Assembly (NCBI RefSeq): GCF_029542785.1
Contig: NC_083370.1
Coordinates: forward strand, 1,796,001 to 1,860,000
From: Malassezia japonica
Lineage: Eukaryota > Basidiomycota > Malasseziomycetes > Malasseziales > Malasseziaceae
Reading direction: 5' to 3'
DNA length: 64,000 bases
Under the pieces are notes generated by a model. It ran no database searches. It was not told the origin of the DNA and was given only the letters and a program-made list of their open reading frames with translations. This document shows positions 32,277 through 42,687 of this stretch, in pieces (within the stretch, counting starts at the first letter, position 1; the number at the start of each line of letters is the position of its first letter). The position numbers were made by a program, and so were the translations under genes.

Positions 32277-32758
32277 GATAAGGCGGTGCAACGTTGGCGC
32301 GTGGCGCGCTCAGCAGCGGATGGCCACGAGCACAAAGAAGCGCAGCGGCTCACTCACTATGTCGTGCCCAGATCCACGCACGTCTGTCGACGTATCGCAC
32401 AAGGGGACAGACACACGCTCGCACGCAAACGCGGTAAAGAGTCGGGAGCGTCTGCGCAAAGAACGGCGACGAGGACGGGCGCGTCTCGACGCGCAAAAGC
32501 CGCGCGCCGTGCGCTCCACACGGTGCGCCCCTCTGGTTGGGCTGGCGCGCGTCGCGACGCGCCCGTCCGCCGCGTGCCGTGCGTACACGCGCTGGGCACG
32601 TGGCAAAAAGTGTGCGTTGCAGGTGAGGAAGCGCGCGCTTCAGGTCATGGCGGGGATGTATGCGCGCGCACAGGGCGGGCGACTACGTCATACGACACAG
32701 CCTGCCCAATGGGCCATTTCATGCCGCACGCGGGGGCGGCCAAGTGCGTGCGGGGAAG
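32277..32758. other. Promoter region of the forkhead gene
   Basis: 482 bp between the cullin-3 stop and the forkhead start, both on the minus strand. A plus-strand open frame crosses it (32254-32946), but it lacks family resemblance and runs antisense into both genes. No RNA gene or clear motif seen. Confidence 0.4.
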
Positions 32759-35355
32759 TCAGGCTACGTAGTGGTACACATTGCGGTCATCGGCGCGCTG
32801 ATGCAGGGACGACGCGGTGCGGGAAAATGAAAGGTCCGGTGTCAGTAACTGTGCGTCTGGGCCGTGCAACGTACCTCGAGGAATTCTGTAACAAGCGCAG
32901 GCACGCGCGTGGTCAGTCGTGGGCAAAACGTACCTCGCTCCAGTAGCGCTTCAATCCGTTTTTTAATTAGTGTAGGCGTGGGCTGGAAGCGGGGGAGGAG
33001 TTGGCGCACCACCTCGTTCACCAGCTCGTTGTGCGCGAGCGTCTTGCGGTTCTTCATCACACGCACGATGCACGCGTCCACCTGGTTCTTGCGCTCCTCC
33101 TCGACCTTGGCCGTGGTCTCTTTGCGCTCCGTAGGTGTCTCGACCTTGGCGGCAACCTGGGCGATCTTGATGCGCGCGAGCGGACACGTAAAGTCGGCGT
33201 TGAAAGAGAAGCGATCGGTCGGGAGCACGTCGCGGCCGCGCGGCTCTTTGCGCAGCACCTTGTACTTGGCGCACGCGAGACTCTGCAGCGTGCGCTGCAG
33301 GTCGCCGTCGGGCATGTTGGTACTCGACTTGATCTCGTCATAGGTAAGCGACGCGTCGTCCGGCACATGCTCAAAGAGGAGCAGGACAATCGTCGCGTAG
33401 GTCGACAGCACCAGCTCGTGCGCCCGCGCACGGAAACGCACCCGGACGTCTGCCGAGCCGAGGCTGGGCTGCCATGTCAAGACACGGCCTTGGTACTTGA
33501 CGCCATAATAGTTCTCGAACGCTTTGCACCCCTCGGTGAGCTGCGCGGGGAGAATGCACTGCTCCTGGGGCGCGCTGATCGGCCAATAGATCGCAGTGAG
33601 GACATTGACGTTCATCTGGAAAGGAAGAACCAGCTGCTTCTTATCCAGGTCCTTGTGGAAGGCGGCGAGGACCTCTTGCGAGAGGCGCATGTCGTTGAGC
33701 ATGCCTTGCAACTTTTGCACGTAGCCATGGCCGCACTCGACCTTGAACTTGGCAATCATGCCGCGCTCGGCGTCGTCCGAGACCGAGCGGCCATGCAGCA
33801 GACGCCGCGTGAGGTGCAGCTTGTAGTACCGCTCGAACATGTCTTTTTCGTGCACAAAGCGGAAAATCGTAATCGTCTTGACTAGCACGCCTTCGATCTC
33901 CTCGTCCGACATGCCTTTCGCGCCCTTCTTCAGATGCTCGTCGATAAAGAGCGAGATGAACTCGGGCGCACGCACATTCATGTTGATGAACGAGTCAAAC
34001 GCCTCGTTGATCGCTGCCTCGCACGACTTGTCGCCTTGGAAGCTGGTATAGAGCACTTGGTCAAACTGTGTCTTGAATGCAAGCACCTCGTTCACCCACG
34101 CAATCGCGAGCTCGGCCGTGGGCACCGGCGTGCCTTCGCCCGTCTTGGCCGCACGCGCCGACTCGTTGATCGCAAGGCCGCGCGTCGTTGCGTACTCACG
34201 CAGCGCCTTGTTCAGCGCCACAAGGCCGGTCGGCACCACACGGACCAGACGGTACATGCGGTCCAAATCGCCGCGCCGGTCAGCCTCGAGCAGCGCCACG
34301 AGGCCGCCGTCGGGCATCGCAATCACCGCGTCCAGGTGGTCGGTAAGCAGATGCCGCTCGAGCGTCGTGCGCAGCACAGGCAGCGTCGCACTGCTCAGGC
34401 ACGCCGCGACACGCGCCTCTTCCTCGGCGAGGCGACGCTCGACCTGCTCGAGGTAGTACGTCGCCTGGCCGGTGGCCAGCAGCCGCAGCGACTCGGCGCG
34501 GTAGTATTCGGCAGTGGTCGCGAGAAAGACCGGCTCAAAGTCGTGCTCGTACACCGTCGGACGCGGCGTCTGTGGCGTAGGATGCGATAGGGCAAGCAGC
34601 ATATCCGCCGTGCTCTTGAGCGTGCGCCGCTCGACCGAGGCACCCTGGCGCTCACAAAAGACCTGGCGCAGGAGCGTCACGACCAAATTCGCCGACACCG
34701 GGACGCGCTTCGAGCGGACGACCGTGTCGCGGAACAGGTCGAGGCCCAGGTCCCAGATCGGCTGCTCGTTGCGGTTCGCAACATACACGCGGTCCTGGCG
34801 TAAGTCAAGGCACGTACCACGTATTTGAGCACGTCGCGCAGCTTGCCCATGCACGAGCAGTGGTCGTCCCACACGGCGGTTAGCGTGCTGAGGAAGCGCT
34901 CGCCCGCAGGAATCCCCGCAAGGATCGATGCAGTCCCAGGGCTATCAGGGAGCAGGCCAAGCACCGGCGCAATCTCGGCATCGCGCCCTTTGCCCTTTTG
35001 CTCGAGCACGTCTTGGGCGCTCTGCGCAGACGCCGCGTCGAGCGGAAAGAGTGGCACGAGCTGCTCGCTGCACTCGCGCATTAGGTGCTCTTCGACCTGC
35101 TTCCGCACACCGGCATACAGCATATCGCCTTGTTGATTCTGCGTGAGCACAGACACCTACCAAAATCAGGTTGTACGCGTAGCGGTAGTGCTCCTCGTAG
35201 CTCAGCTTCGAAATATTGTGTTTCTGGATTTGTGTGATGGCCATCGATAACCGTGCCCACACCTCGTCAGTGGACACGGTGAGACCATGCCGGCGCGGCG
35301 CACGCAGCTTCTGGTTGCGCACGCCGAGGCGGCGCGACTGCCCCGCACCGCTCAT
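32759..35355 (-). CDS. CUL3: Cullin-3 ubiquitin ligase scaffold
   Basis: Exons 35161-35355, 34818-35138, 32934-34794, 32875-32885 and 32759-32797; introns of 22, 23, 48 and 77 nt; 808 residues. Cullin repeats (YVDRVYVANRNEQPIWDLGL), cullin homology domain and the neddylation site IVRVMKNRKTLAHNEL (Lys near 753), then the conserved end LLEREFLERADDRNVYHYVA. That end is only obtained by using an 11-nt fourth exon and a 39-nt last exon. Cul3 scaffolds BTB-protein ubiquitin ligases. Divergent from the kinase gene by 82 bp. Confidence 0.93.
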
Positions 35356-35437
35356 CGAAGCTGGATGCAACGCGCCCGTCACGTGCGTACGTGTGTTGTT
35401 CTGGCTGGGCTCGTAGTGTCTTTGCGTGGACGCATGG

Positions 35438-38400
35438 ATGCCGCGGGGCGGCAGTACATGGGAATCGCGGCGTACACGGCTGTGTGCGCCGCTGTACGCT
35501 CCCGAGGTACATCGTGCGGTAAGTGCACTATCGGAGTTTGTGGCACGCCATGACGCCGTGCCCCGCCTCCTCCAGCGGCAGCTGCCGCGCGAGGCATGCG
35601 AGGAGCGGAACCTGGGTGCGCTGCTCGATTGTGCGCTTTCGATCCTGTGGCACAGTCAGAGCGTGCCGCGCAATACGTTTGTAGAGCAGCTGTGCAGGCG
35701 CGCAGTGCCCGACTTGCGCGAGCTCAGCCAGCACGCGCTGAGCGAGCGCGACTTTACCTCGTTGTCCACGCTGCAGCATGGCGCGACGGGCACCGTGGAA
35801 GTGGTGCGCTGCAAGTTTGACCGTCATCTGTACGTCCTCAAGAGCATCTTGAAGGGTGTCGCACGCCGCGAGTCCTATCGCTTCTCTCCGGTGTTTGAAA
35901 GTCAGCTGCTGGGCTTTGCATCGGACGAGCCATACACACCCAAGCTCCACGCCGCCTTCCAGGGACCGGGGTCGGTGCACATTGTCATGGAATATTTTCC
36001 GGCGGGCGACCTCGACTCGCTCCTGCGCGCCGCCGCCGAGGCGGGGTCGGGCTACCCGGGCAAGAGCACCCAGGGCGGCCTGCTCCAGGAGGACTGGGTC
36101 GTGCGGTACGCCGCCGATATGGTCGCCGCGATCGGATGGCTGCACCGGCTCCAGTTTGTGCATCGGTACGTCGAACGACTAACGCAGCGACATCAAGCCA
36201 AGCAACTTTCTCTTGCACAGCTCGGGGCGCCTCAAGCTGTGCGACTTTGCGACCTGCGCGCCCTTTGCGCAGTTTGGCGAGGAACGGCGCGTGCTGGCAT
36301 TCTATACACAGCGCCCAGCGGGCACCTGTGACTATATCGCGCCGGAAATTCTCAAATGCGAGGAGCAGCGCATCCTCTCCGAGTGCCCGTCGCCGCCGAG
36401 CACCTCGCTGCCGGGCTTCCTCGAGACGCCGGCGCCCGACGCGCTCATCCCGGGCGCGTACGGGCCGGGGGTCGATTGGTGGAGCCTAGGCGTGGTGCTC
36501 TACGAGATGGTGTTTGGCAAGCCGCCGTTCTGGGCACCGATGCCGGCTGACGTCTACGCCAAGATTGCGAGCCACGAGCAGCACTTTGCCATGGACTCGA
36601 ACGTGCCGTGCTCCGCTGCGCTGCGTGCTCTGATTGCCGCGCTGGTGTGCAGCTCGCCGCAGCGGCTTGGCCAGCACGCCACCGAGCAGGTGCAGCACCA
36701 TGCCGTCTTTTCGCACGTCCCGTGGGACGCACTCGATACGTACGCTGTGCCCTTTGTCCCGTCGCATGCTGCGGCGCACCAGGCAGACGCAAGCGGCCTC
36801 ATGCCGTCTGTGCTGCACAGCCCGCTGCTCACGCCCCCGCTGAACGGGGGCGAGTCGGTGTCGATGGACACCCCCCCGAGCTTCTCGCAAATGTACCAGG
36901 GGCCGCTGGAACTCTTTCCTACGTTTCCCGACTCGTTGGACGCGATCCATACGCCGGCAGCCGCATCGCACCCGCCGCACTTGCTCGAGGCGTCGCCAGC
37001 CGACTCGTGGCCGTCGAGCGCCGAGTCTACGCCGAATCACACGTCTCAGGACCGCGACGCGGGCTGGAATGAGATTGATACCCACTTCCAAGGCTTCAGC
37101 TTGGTGCCGAATTCCAACGCCTTTGCGGCCGATGGCGAGAGCGAGCCGGCCCAGGAGGTGCAGAGCGCCTCGCCGAGCACCCAGCCGCTCGCCTCGACAC
37201 CGATGACCAAGCCAAGCGGCCGCCCGCCCGTGTCGCCGCCCGGTTGGCAGGCCTCGCCGCCGGACGCGCAGCCCTCTCTGCAGCGCCGCGCGGTACAGAC
37301 CGCGCTGCGCATCCGCAACGGGCCCAACGAGATTCACACTCCCTTCCGCCTACCGTCGCTTGGCCCGCCTGTCGAGCCAGTGTCGCCCTATCCTTTCCCG
37401 CTGGCGAGCGGTGCACGCGCGCCGGTCATCGCGACGCCCGGCTTCTCGCTCTCGCCCGAGATTGCGATGAAAACGCCGGCCGGTGCGTACGAGACGATGG
37501 GCTCCGATTCGCGTCACTCGGGTGGTAGTACATGGAAGCGTAACCTGTCGGAGCGCCAGGCGTGGACCGAGATGATGGACGCTGTCCAGCGCAGCGCACG
37601 CAAGCTCGATGCGGGCCACTTCCGGCCCGAGACCAGCCTGCGGAGCCTCGCCGAGGAAGAGGAAGAGTCGCTTCCCCCGCTGCCGAGCCAAAGCAGTATT
37701 TCGTCGCGGCGGCCGTCGCTCCGTGTGCACTCCCCGACGCTGCTCGAGCAAGAATCGCCCGAGAAACGCCCGGCGCCCGCGTTGCGCACCGCTGCCTCTT
37801 GCTTTGATCTGCGGCGGCGTATGCTCCCGCTCGAGACGTCGGTCAACGCGAACCAGCTCGAGACCAGTCCGCAAGAGCGGCCGATGCTGCGCACGCGCCG
37901 CAGCACGCGGCAGCTGCTCCTCGATGCACAAGTGACCTCGACACCGACCCGCAGCGCATCGCGAATCTTTTCCTTGCCGTCGCCGCAAAAGGCGATGCTG
38001 GATTCGCGCACCACGTCGAGCCCGCCCCGCCGGCGCACGCTCAAGGGAAGCGCCTCTGTGCGTGATTTCCGCGAGGTGATCCGGCAGGAAAAGACCCTCC
38101 CGACGCTGCCCGACGCTTCGCCGCCGCCCGCCCAGCGCATGCGGGCGCAGCGCGACGAGCAGAACGTGTGGCCGCCGATGGACTCGCACCGCACTCTGTC
38201 CGAGTACCGCCGTGGCCTCGCGCACGGCCGCAGCCCTGCGCCGCGCGCCGAGCCGGGCGCCGAGGACGCGTTTGGGCGCGCGGCGAGCCTGCAGCGGCCC
38301 ACGCTCCGGAGCTGGGACCGCGCCGCACGTCGCATGCAGAGCTCGCTCGGTCTGTCGAGTGTTTATCGCCAAGGGAACACGGACGCCTCGAAAGAGAACG

Positions 38401-38507
38401 TGCTGCAGCGCATGACGACCGAGCACCGCGATATCCAGCGCTCGGTGACCAGCCTGGAGCGCGAGCTTAAAGACCTCAAGCACCGTGTGGACCATGTAGA
38501 ATTATAA
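35438..38507 (+). CDS. Citron/MRCK/ROCK-type AGC kinase with DFA motif
   Basis: Exons 35438-36165 and 36188-38507 with a 22-nt intron that splits HRDIKPSNFLL; 1015 residues. An N-terminal helical segment (LGALLDCALSILWHSQ) like that preceding DMPK/MRCK/citron kinases, a kinase domain of about 110-420 (Lys in YVLKSI near 135, GTCDYIAPEIL, VDWWSLGVVLYEMVFGKPPF), then ~550 disordered Ser/Pro-rich residues and a short terminal coiled coil. The Mg-binding motif is DFA (about 262-264), not DFG. The first ATG in this frame is at 35438; an ATG four bases earlier opens a different, short frame. Confidence 0.8.
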
Positions 38508-38554
38508 TTATGTCTATGCATCGCATATCACCCAACAGGACGCTGGGCGTGGTG

Positions 38555-40228
38555 TCATTGCATCCGCGGCTCGCGCGCGCGCCACACGGGCGAGTGGGCG
38601 CCGGAGGTGGCCCGCAGGTCGGGCACATCCGAGGGATGCTTTTGCTCCGCCATCATCGCAGGAGAATAAGTGGGCCGGGTTTCCCGCCGGTCATAGGGCA
38701 CGTCCGCACGGACGCGCGCAGCATGGTGCGCCTCGGACTCGCCTTTGCTATTGCTCATCCCCATCTCGGGCGGCGGAGTGGCGCGCATGCGTGGGGGGGC
38801 ATAGCGCGCGCGTCGTACATCGCCCAGCGCGAGCTCGGCACGTTCCAGCAGCTCGTCAATGCGGCTGCGTGCCATGTACAAATCGTCACGCAGTCGCTCC
38901 AGCTCCGACAGGCGGACGGGGTTGCCGTAGGGTATCGCGCCAGGAGCATACGAGCTCGAGACGGGGTGCATGCGGCTGTGCATGCCCATCGAAGTATGGC
39001 CGCTCACGCGCGCATCGTGCGCCATGGCACTTGCATAATCGGCGTCGGGCGGCGTGCGACGCTCAGCGTGCATCGAGGGCCCAGCAGCACTGCCATAGGA
39101 CCACGCATCGCCGTGCTTTCCATGCGCGCTGTCGTCCATCTCGCTGCTCATAGAAAAGGGTGGGGTATTCGGAGTGTCCATACGCGCAGTAAACGCGGGC
39201 GAAGCCGACATCGGGCGCACCGACGGCGGCTCGGGGCGGGGCGGCTTGCCCCAGCGCGTCGTGCCGACTTCCATAAGGACCATGGCCGCTTCGCGATCAC
39301 GCTCGGCGCGCGCGTAAACGTTGGCATCGTCCGCGCACTGGGCTTTGGCACGCACCGCAGGCGGCGCACTCGACGAGGTGGCTGGCGCAGCGCGCGCATT
39401 CGGGGCGGGCGTGGCAGACTGGTTCCCGTTCCCGTTCGATGTTCCACCCATCAGGCGCTTGCGCCGTTTGATAACTGTCTTGCGCATACCGATTGGGCGG
39501 TGCGTACCGTGCAATTTGTGGTACAGGCCACATGCATTGCAAATGTTATTCCCGTCTTCATCGCGGCGCCAGAGTGGTGTAGTGGTGGTTTGGCAGTTTG
39601 CGCAGCGCAACGCTTCGATGGCGGGGCGTGCGTTTGCATCTTGCTTCTCGGGCGAGGCCGTGCCGGCGCTCTTCCCCGGAGCGGCCGCCGCCGGCGGTGG
39701 AGAAGTGGGGGTGCCGGCCGACGTCTCGGTCGCCACGGCATCGGTCGCCACGGCATCGGCCATAGCGGCATCATCGGATGATGCGGACTGCGTCATGACG
39801 TTGTTGTAGGTCGGGCAGCCATTGCAGCTCGACGTGCCACCCATTCCATTGCACAGGCCGTCACCAGGGCACGAGCCGGCGGGGGGATGGTCAGTGGCGC
39901 CACTGCACTTGCCCGTGGGTTCTTTCGTGGTGCTAGGAGAGTGATGGCGCTTCTTCAGAGGCGGCTCCTCCGAGTGCGCAGGGGGCGAGCCGTCTTCGCT
40001 CGAAGCCGAGCTCTGGTATTTCTTTACATCGTGCGACCAGATCGGCGCCCTCTTATCGTGCGACGGGCGCTGGATGGCCACAGCCTCGTGGCCATTGGAC
40101 TGGACAATCGGCGAGAGCGCATCGCCTTCCTGGGGGTAATCCGATTTAGAGGGAATGTCATATCGCTGCGACATTCCGTCGTGACCGGCGGCCAACATGG
40201 AGTTCTGCTGCACACCAGATATAGCCAT
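38555..40228 (-). CDS. GATA factor of the iron/siderophore regulator family (SRE/Urbs1/Cir1-like)
   Basis: Single exon, 557 residues. A Cys-rich region (Cys 108, 120, 126, 135, 138; [20 protein letters not shown]) precedes one C-X2-C-X17-C-X2-C GATA finger (209-233, [20 protein letters not shown]). A C-terminal coiled coil ([28 protein letters not shown]) also matches the family. These proteins repress siderophore and iron uptake genes when iron is plentiful. Most ascomycete members and Urbs1 have two fingers flanking the Cys-rich region; the first is absent here, as I recall for Cryptococcus Cir1. Confidence 0.88.
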   Translation of the reverse strand: MAISGVQQNSMLAAGHDGMSQRYDIPSKSDYPQEGDALSPIVQSNGHEAVAIQRPSHDKRAPIWSHDVKKYQSSASSEDGSPPAHSEEPPLKKRHHSPSTTKEPTGKCSGATDHPPAGSCPGDGLCNGMGGTSSCNGCPTYNNVMTQSASSDDAAMADAVATDAVATETSAGTPTSPPPAAAAPGKSAGTASPEKQDANARPAIEALRCANCQTTTTPLWRRDEDGNNICNACGLYHKLHGTHRPIGMRKTVIKRRKRLMGGTSNGNGNQSATPAPNARAAPATSSSAPPAVRAKAQCADDANVYARAERDREAAMVLMEVGTTRWGKPPRPEPPSVRPMSASPAFTARMDTPNTPPFSMSSEMDDSAHGKHGDAWSYGSAAGPSMHAERRTPPDADYASAMAHDARVSGHTSMGMHSRMHPVSSSYAPGAIPYGNPVRLSELERLRDDLYMARSRIDELLERAELALGDVRRARYAPPRMRATPPPEMGMSNSKGESEAHHAARVRADVPYDRRETRPTYSPAMMAEQKHPSDVPDLRATSGAHSPVWRAREPRMQ

Positions 40229-41025
40229 CGCTAGGCAATAACGAGGCTGAGATCGTATAAATCGGGACCGATTAGAGAAACCAAGCGGATCACGTTAGCA
40301 AGGATATGCTGTGCGATGGCAGGGTGCACAAGCTGAGCTAGGTAGGGGAGAGGCTAGGATGCAAAAACGCCTAGGCTCTCCAAGCAGGGCAAAGGTGAAT
40401 CACGTTTGCAAAAGACAATTGCCCGCTAGGATCGTACAGATAGCCGCTGTGCTGGGGCTCTGCGATTTTTTAGTTTGGATACGCCGTGATAAGGAAAGGA
40501 CAACGATATCGGAAGCAGTTTTTGCTCATCACATCAGCTGTTCCACGCGTGCTGATTTAAGCACCCGCCCGATAGTAGATATGGAAAACGGCCGTCAAAA
40601 ATAGCCCTGGCGCTGATTGGGTTTGGGCCGATTTGTTGGTCATGATTATCGCACCACGCCGAGTAAAAAGCACACAACATTCACCCAGTCCCACCACATA
40701 ACGCCACAACTGCCCCACACTGGCCACGTGCGGGATGCTGGGCTCGGCAGCATAGCGCGAGCTATCACGGAGGATCGTAATCCATCTACGTCCGCGCACA
40801 CTCAATCTCCAAACGACCTGTATAGATACTTTACGCTATAGATGATAGTGCAAAGGATATTTCGCAGAACGATTCTTCTGCAGGCTCGCGGAAGACACTA
40901 GTTCTCCTGCCTCCCGCAACGCGAGACGTTGCACCAATTAGGAAGAGACATTGAGGCATACGGCCAATGTCAACACCGCAGAAAGGACCGCACATAGGCA
41001 TCCATGGGGACTAGAAATAGCCCAC
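40229..41025. other. Upstream region of the GATA factor with several GATA sites
   Basis: 797 bp, AT-richer than the flanks. Five HGATAR sites on either strand: 40487-40492, 40570-40575, 40646-40651, 40762-40767 and 40843-40848. An imperfect inverted repeat (arms 40347-40358 and 40370-40381, 11 of 12 paired, 11-nt loop). No protein or tRNA recognised. Confidence 0.5.
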
Positions 41026-41329
41026 TTAGACGCGGTTGCGGTTCTCACGCTCAGCCTGCTTGATACGCTCCTCGAGCGTCTTAGACTTGTGCACCTGCGA
41101 GGCAGTCAGGCGGTCACGGTCAGCGGTCGCGCTAGCGTTGTCCGAGTAGCGCATGCCGTCAGCGACCGAACCCTGGTACGAGGAAGTGGTGCGCTGCAGC
41201 TCGTTGCCACCGCGGTTGGTGTCGGTGCGGCTGAGCTTCTTGTCGTTACCACCGAGAGAAGAGAAGCAAGATCCCTAAAAAGGTTAGCATCCGTTTGTGC
41301 GCGGGCCAAGTTAACCCCACACGTACCAT
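41026..41329 (-). CDS. Small dual-acylated (MGSC) protein of unknown function
   Basis: Exons 41327-41329 (the ATG alone) and 41026-41274, with a 52-nt intron (GTACGT donor, GCTAACC branch, TTTTTAG end); 83 residues. The product starts MGSCFSSLGG, an N-myristoylation site (Gly2, Ser6) with an adjacent palmitoylatable Cys4, then a polar body and a charged helix (KTLEERIKQAERENRNR). Codon use is highly biased, suggesting strong expression. No family recognised; likely a membrane-tethered adaptor. Too short and too split to be found by simple ORF calling. The alternative, an ATG inside exon 2 (codon 42), would lose the acylation motif. Confidence 0.8.
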
Positions 41330-41541
41330 ATTGATTACGAGGTCGCAAAAATAGATAGGCAAGGTGCGGTGCCACCCGTCCTGGCGGAATTTGCCCAGCC
41401 ACTCCCCGGATGCATTGCCTCGTGGCACCTGCATAAGGGCTCGGAAGGCTGGAGAAAATCGGCGAAGGTTCTGTGGGGATCGGGCGCACAAGGCCTTTTC
41501 CTACAAAAAGTCGCTCGCACGGATAGCCCCGAACTTTCATC

Positions 41542-42654
41542 ATGGCTGGAAACAGAAACGCAGATGAATTGCTGAAGTGGGGCTTGCAACATGCGCCGAC
41601 GACGGCCGACGGACAGTCGTCTGTGACGCAAGTCACTGACGATATCGCAGCCGGACGCCGCCCCGATCTCCAGGACCCGAATCTGTATAATGCGATTATG
41701 GGCAAGAGTGAGGCGCAGATGATGCAAGAAGAGCTCACGGTGGCTATGGACACGAGCCGCTCAGAAGAAGATCGCTCCACTGCCCTCGACAACTTTGAAA
41801 TGCTGATCGAGCAGGTGGATAATGCCAATAATATGGAGTCCATGCAAATGTGGCCACCGATGCTCAGCTTGCTCGGCGCCCCGCAGCCCGAGATCCAGCT
41901 CCAGGCTGCGTGGATCGTGGGCACTGCCATGCAGAACAACGACAAGGCGCAGGCCGTTGCCCTCGGCCACGGCGTGCTTAACCCCCTTTTGACACTGGTC
42001 AAGTCGCCGACGCCGTCGGTGCGCAACAAGGCGATGTATGCCATTTCCTCGCTGCTCGGCCACTTCCCTGCAGCTGTGGCACAGTTTGCCGAGAAGGATG
42101 GCTGGACGCTGCTCAACGAGGCGCTACAAGACTCGAGCATCGTGCTCCGCCGCAAGGTGGCCTTTATGCTGAACCAGCTCCTGGTTCAGGACCCGAGCGA
42201 CCCAGCGCAACCTGCAATGGACGAGGACACAGAGTCGACGGCGACGGCGGTTGCTCCACGCGACTCCAAGCTGCCGCCGATGCCTCTCGAACAGGGTCCC
42301 GCGACGAAACGTGTCAAGGTTAAGCACCCTGATGTGGCACAGGCCCTTCTCGAGAGTGGCATCCTGTCCACTCTGCTCGACTCGCTCCTGCCCAACGGCA
42401 CGGGCCCTGCAGCCTCGTGCAACAACGAGCCGACGCGCAATGACCTGGACTATGCGGAAAAAGCAGTGCAGGTCATCTTTACACTCGTGGACAAGAGCCG
42501 CCGCGCTTTGCCACTCCCTCACGACAAGCTCCTTGCGCTCGCTCAGGACCTCGAAGGACCTGCACAGGACGCGCAAGGTGGCGCTACGACGCGCGCTGAT
42601 GAACTCAGTGTGGACCAGACGGCTCTGCAGTCGTTCAAGACCACGCTCGCATAA
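41542..42654 (+). CDS. FES1: Fes1/HspBP1 Hsp70 nucleotide exchange factor
   Basis: Single exon, 370 residues. The N-terminal MAGNRNADELLKWGLQHAP and armadillo-type repeats (AAWIVGTAMQNNDKAQ, NKAMYAISSLLGHFPAAV) are typical of Fes1/HspBP1, which releases ADP from cytosolic Hsp70 and directs misfolded proteins to degradation. A Lys/Pro/Ala insert around 220-250 and the C-terminal helical region are longer than in budding yeast Fes1 (290 residues). It converges with CDC16 (33 bp). Confidence 0.93.
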   Translation: MAGNRNADELLKWGLQHAPTTADGQSSVTQVTDDIAAGRRPDLQDPNLYNAIMGKSEAQMMQEELTVAMDTSRSEEDRSTALDNFEMLIEQVDNANNMESMQMWPPMLSLLGAPQPEIQLQAAWIVGTAMQNNDKAQAVALGHGVLNPLLTLVKSPTPSVRNKAMYAISSLLGHFPAAVAQFAEKDGWTLLNEALQDSSIVLRRKVAFMLNQLLVQDPSDPAQPAMDEDTESTATAVAPRDSKLPPMPLEQGPATKRVKVKHPDVAQALLESGILSTLLDSLLPNGTGPAASCNNEPTRNDLDYAEKAVQVIFTLVDKSRRALPLPHDKLLALAQDLEGPAQDAQGGATTRADELSVDQTALQSFKTTLA

Positions 42655-42687
42655 ATGGGCATAGATAGACATGTACGATACCCTATA

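Noticed and set aside
32254..32946. 230-codon plus-strand open frame between the forkhead and cullin-3 genes
   Set aside because: It overlaps both genes antisense, includes the cullin-3 microexon region, and the product is Arg/Ala-rich without any family pattern; GC-rich shadow frame.
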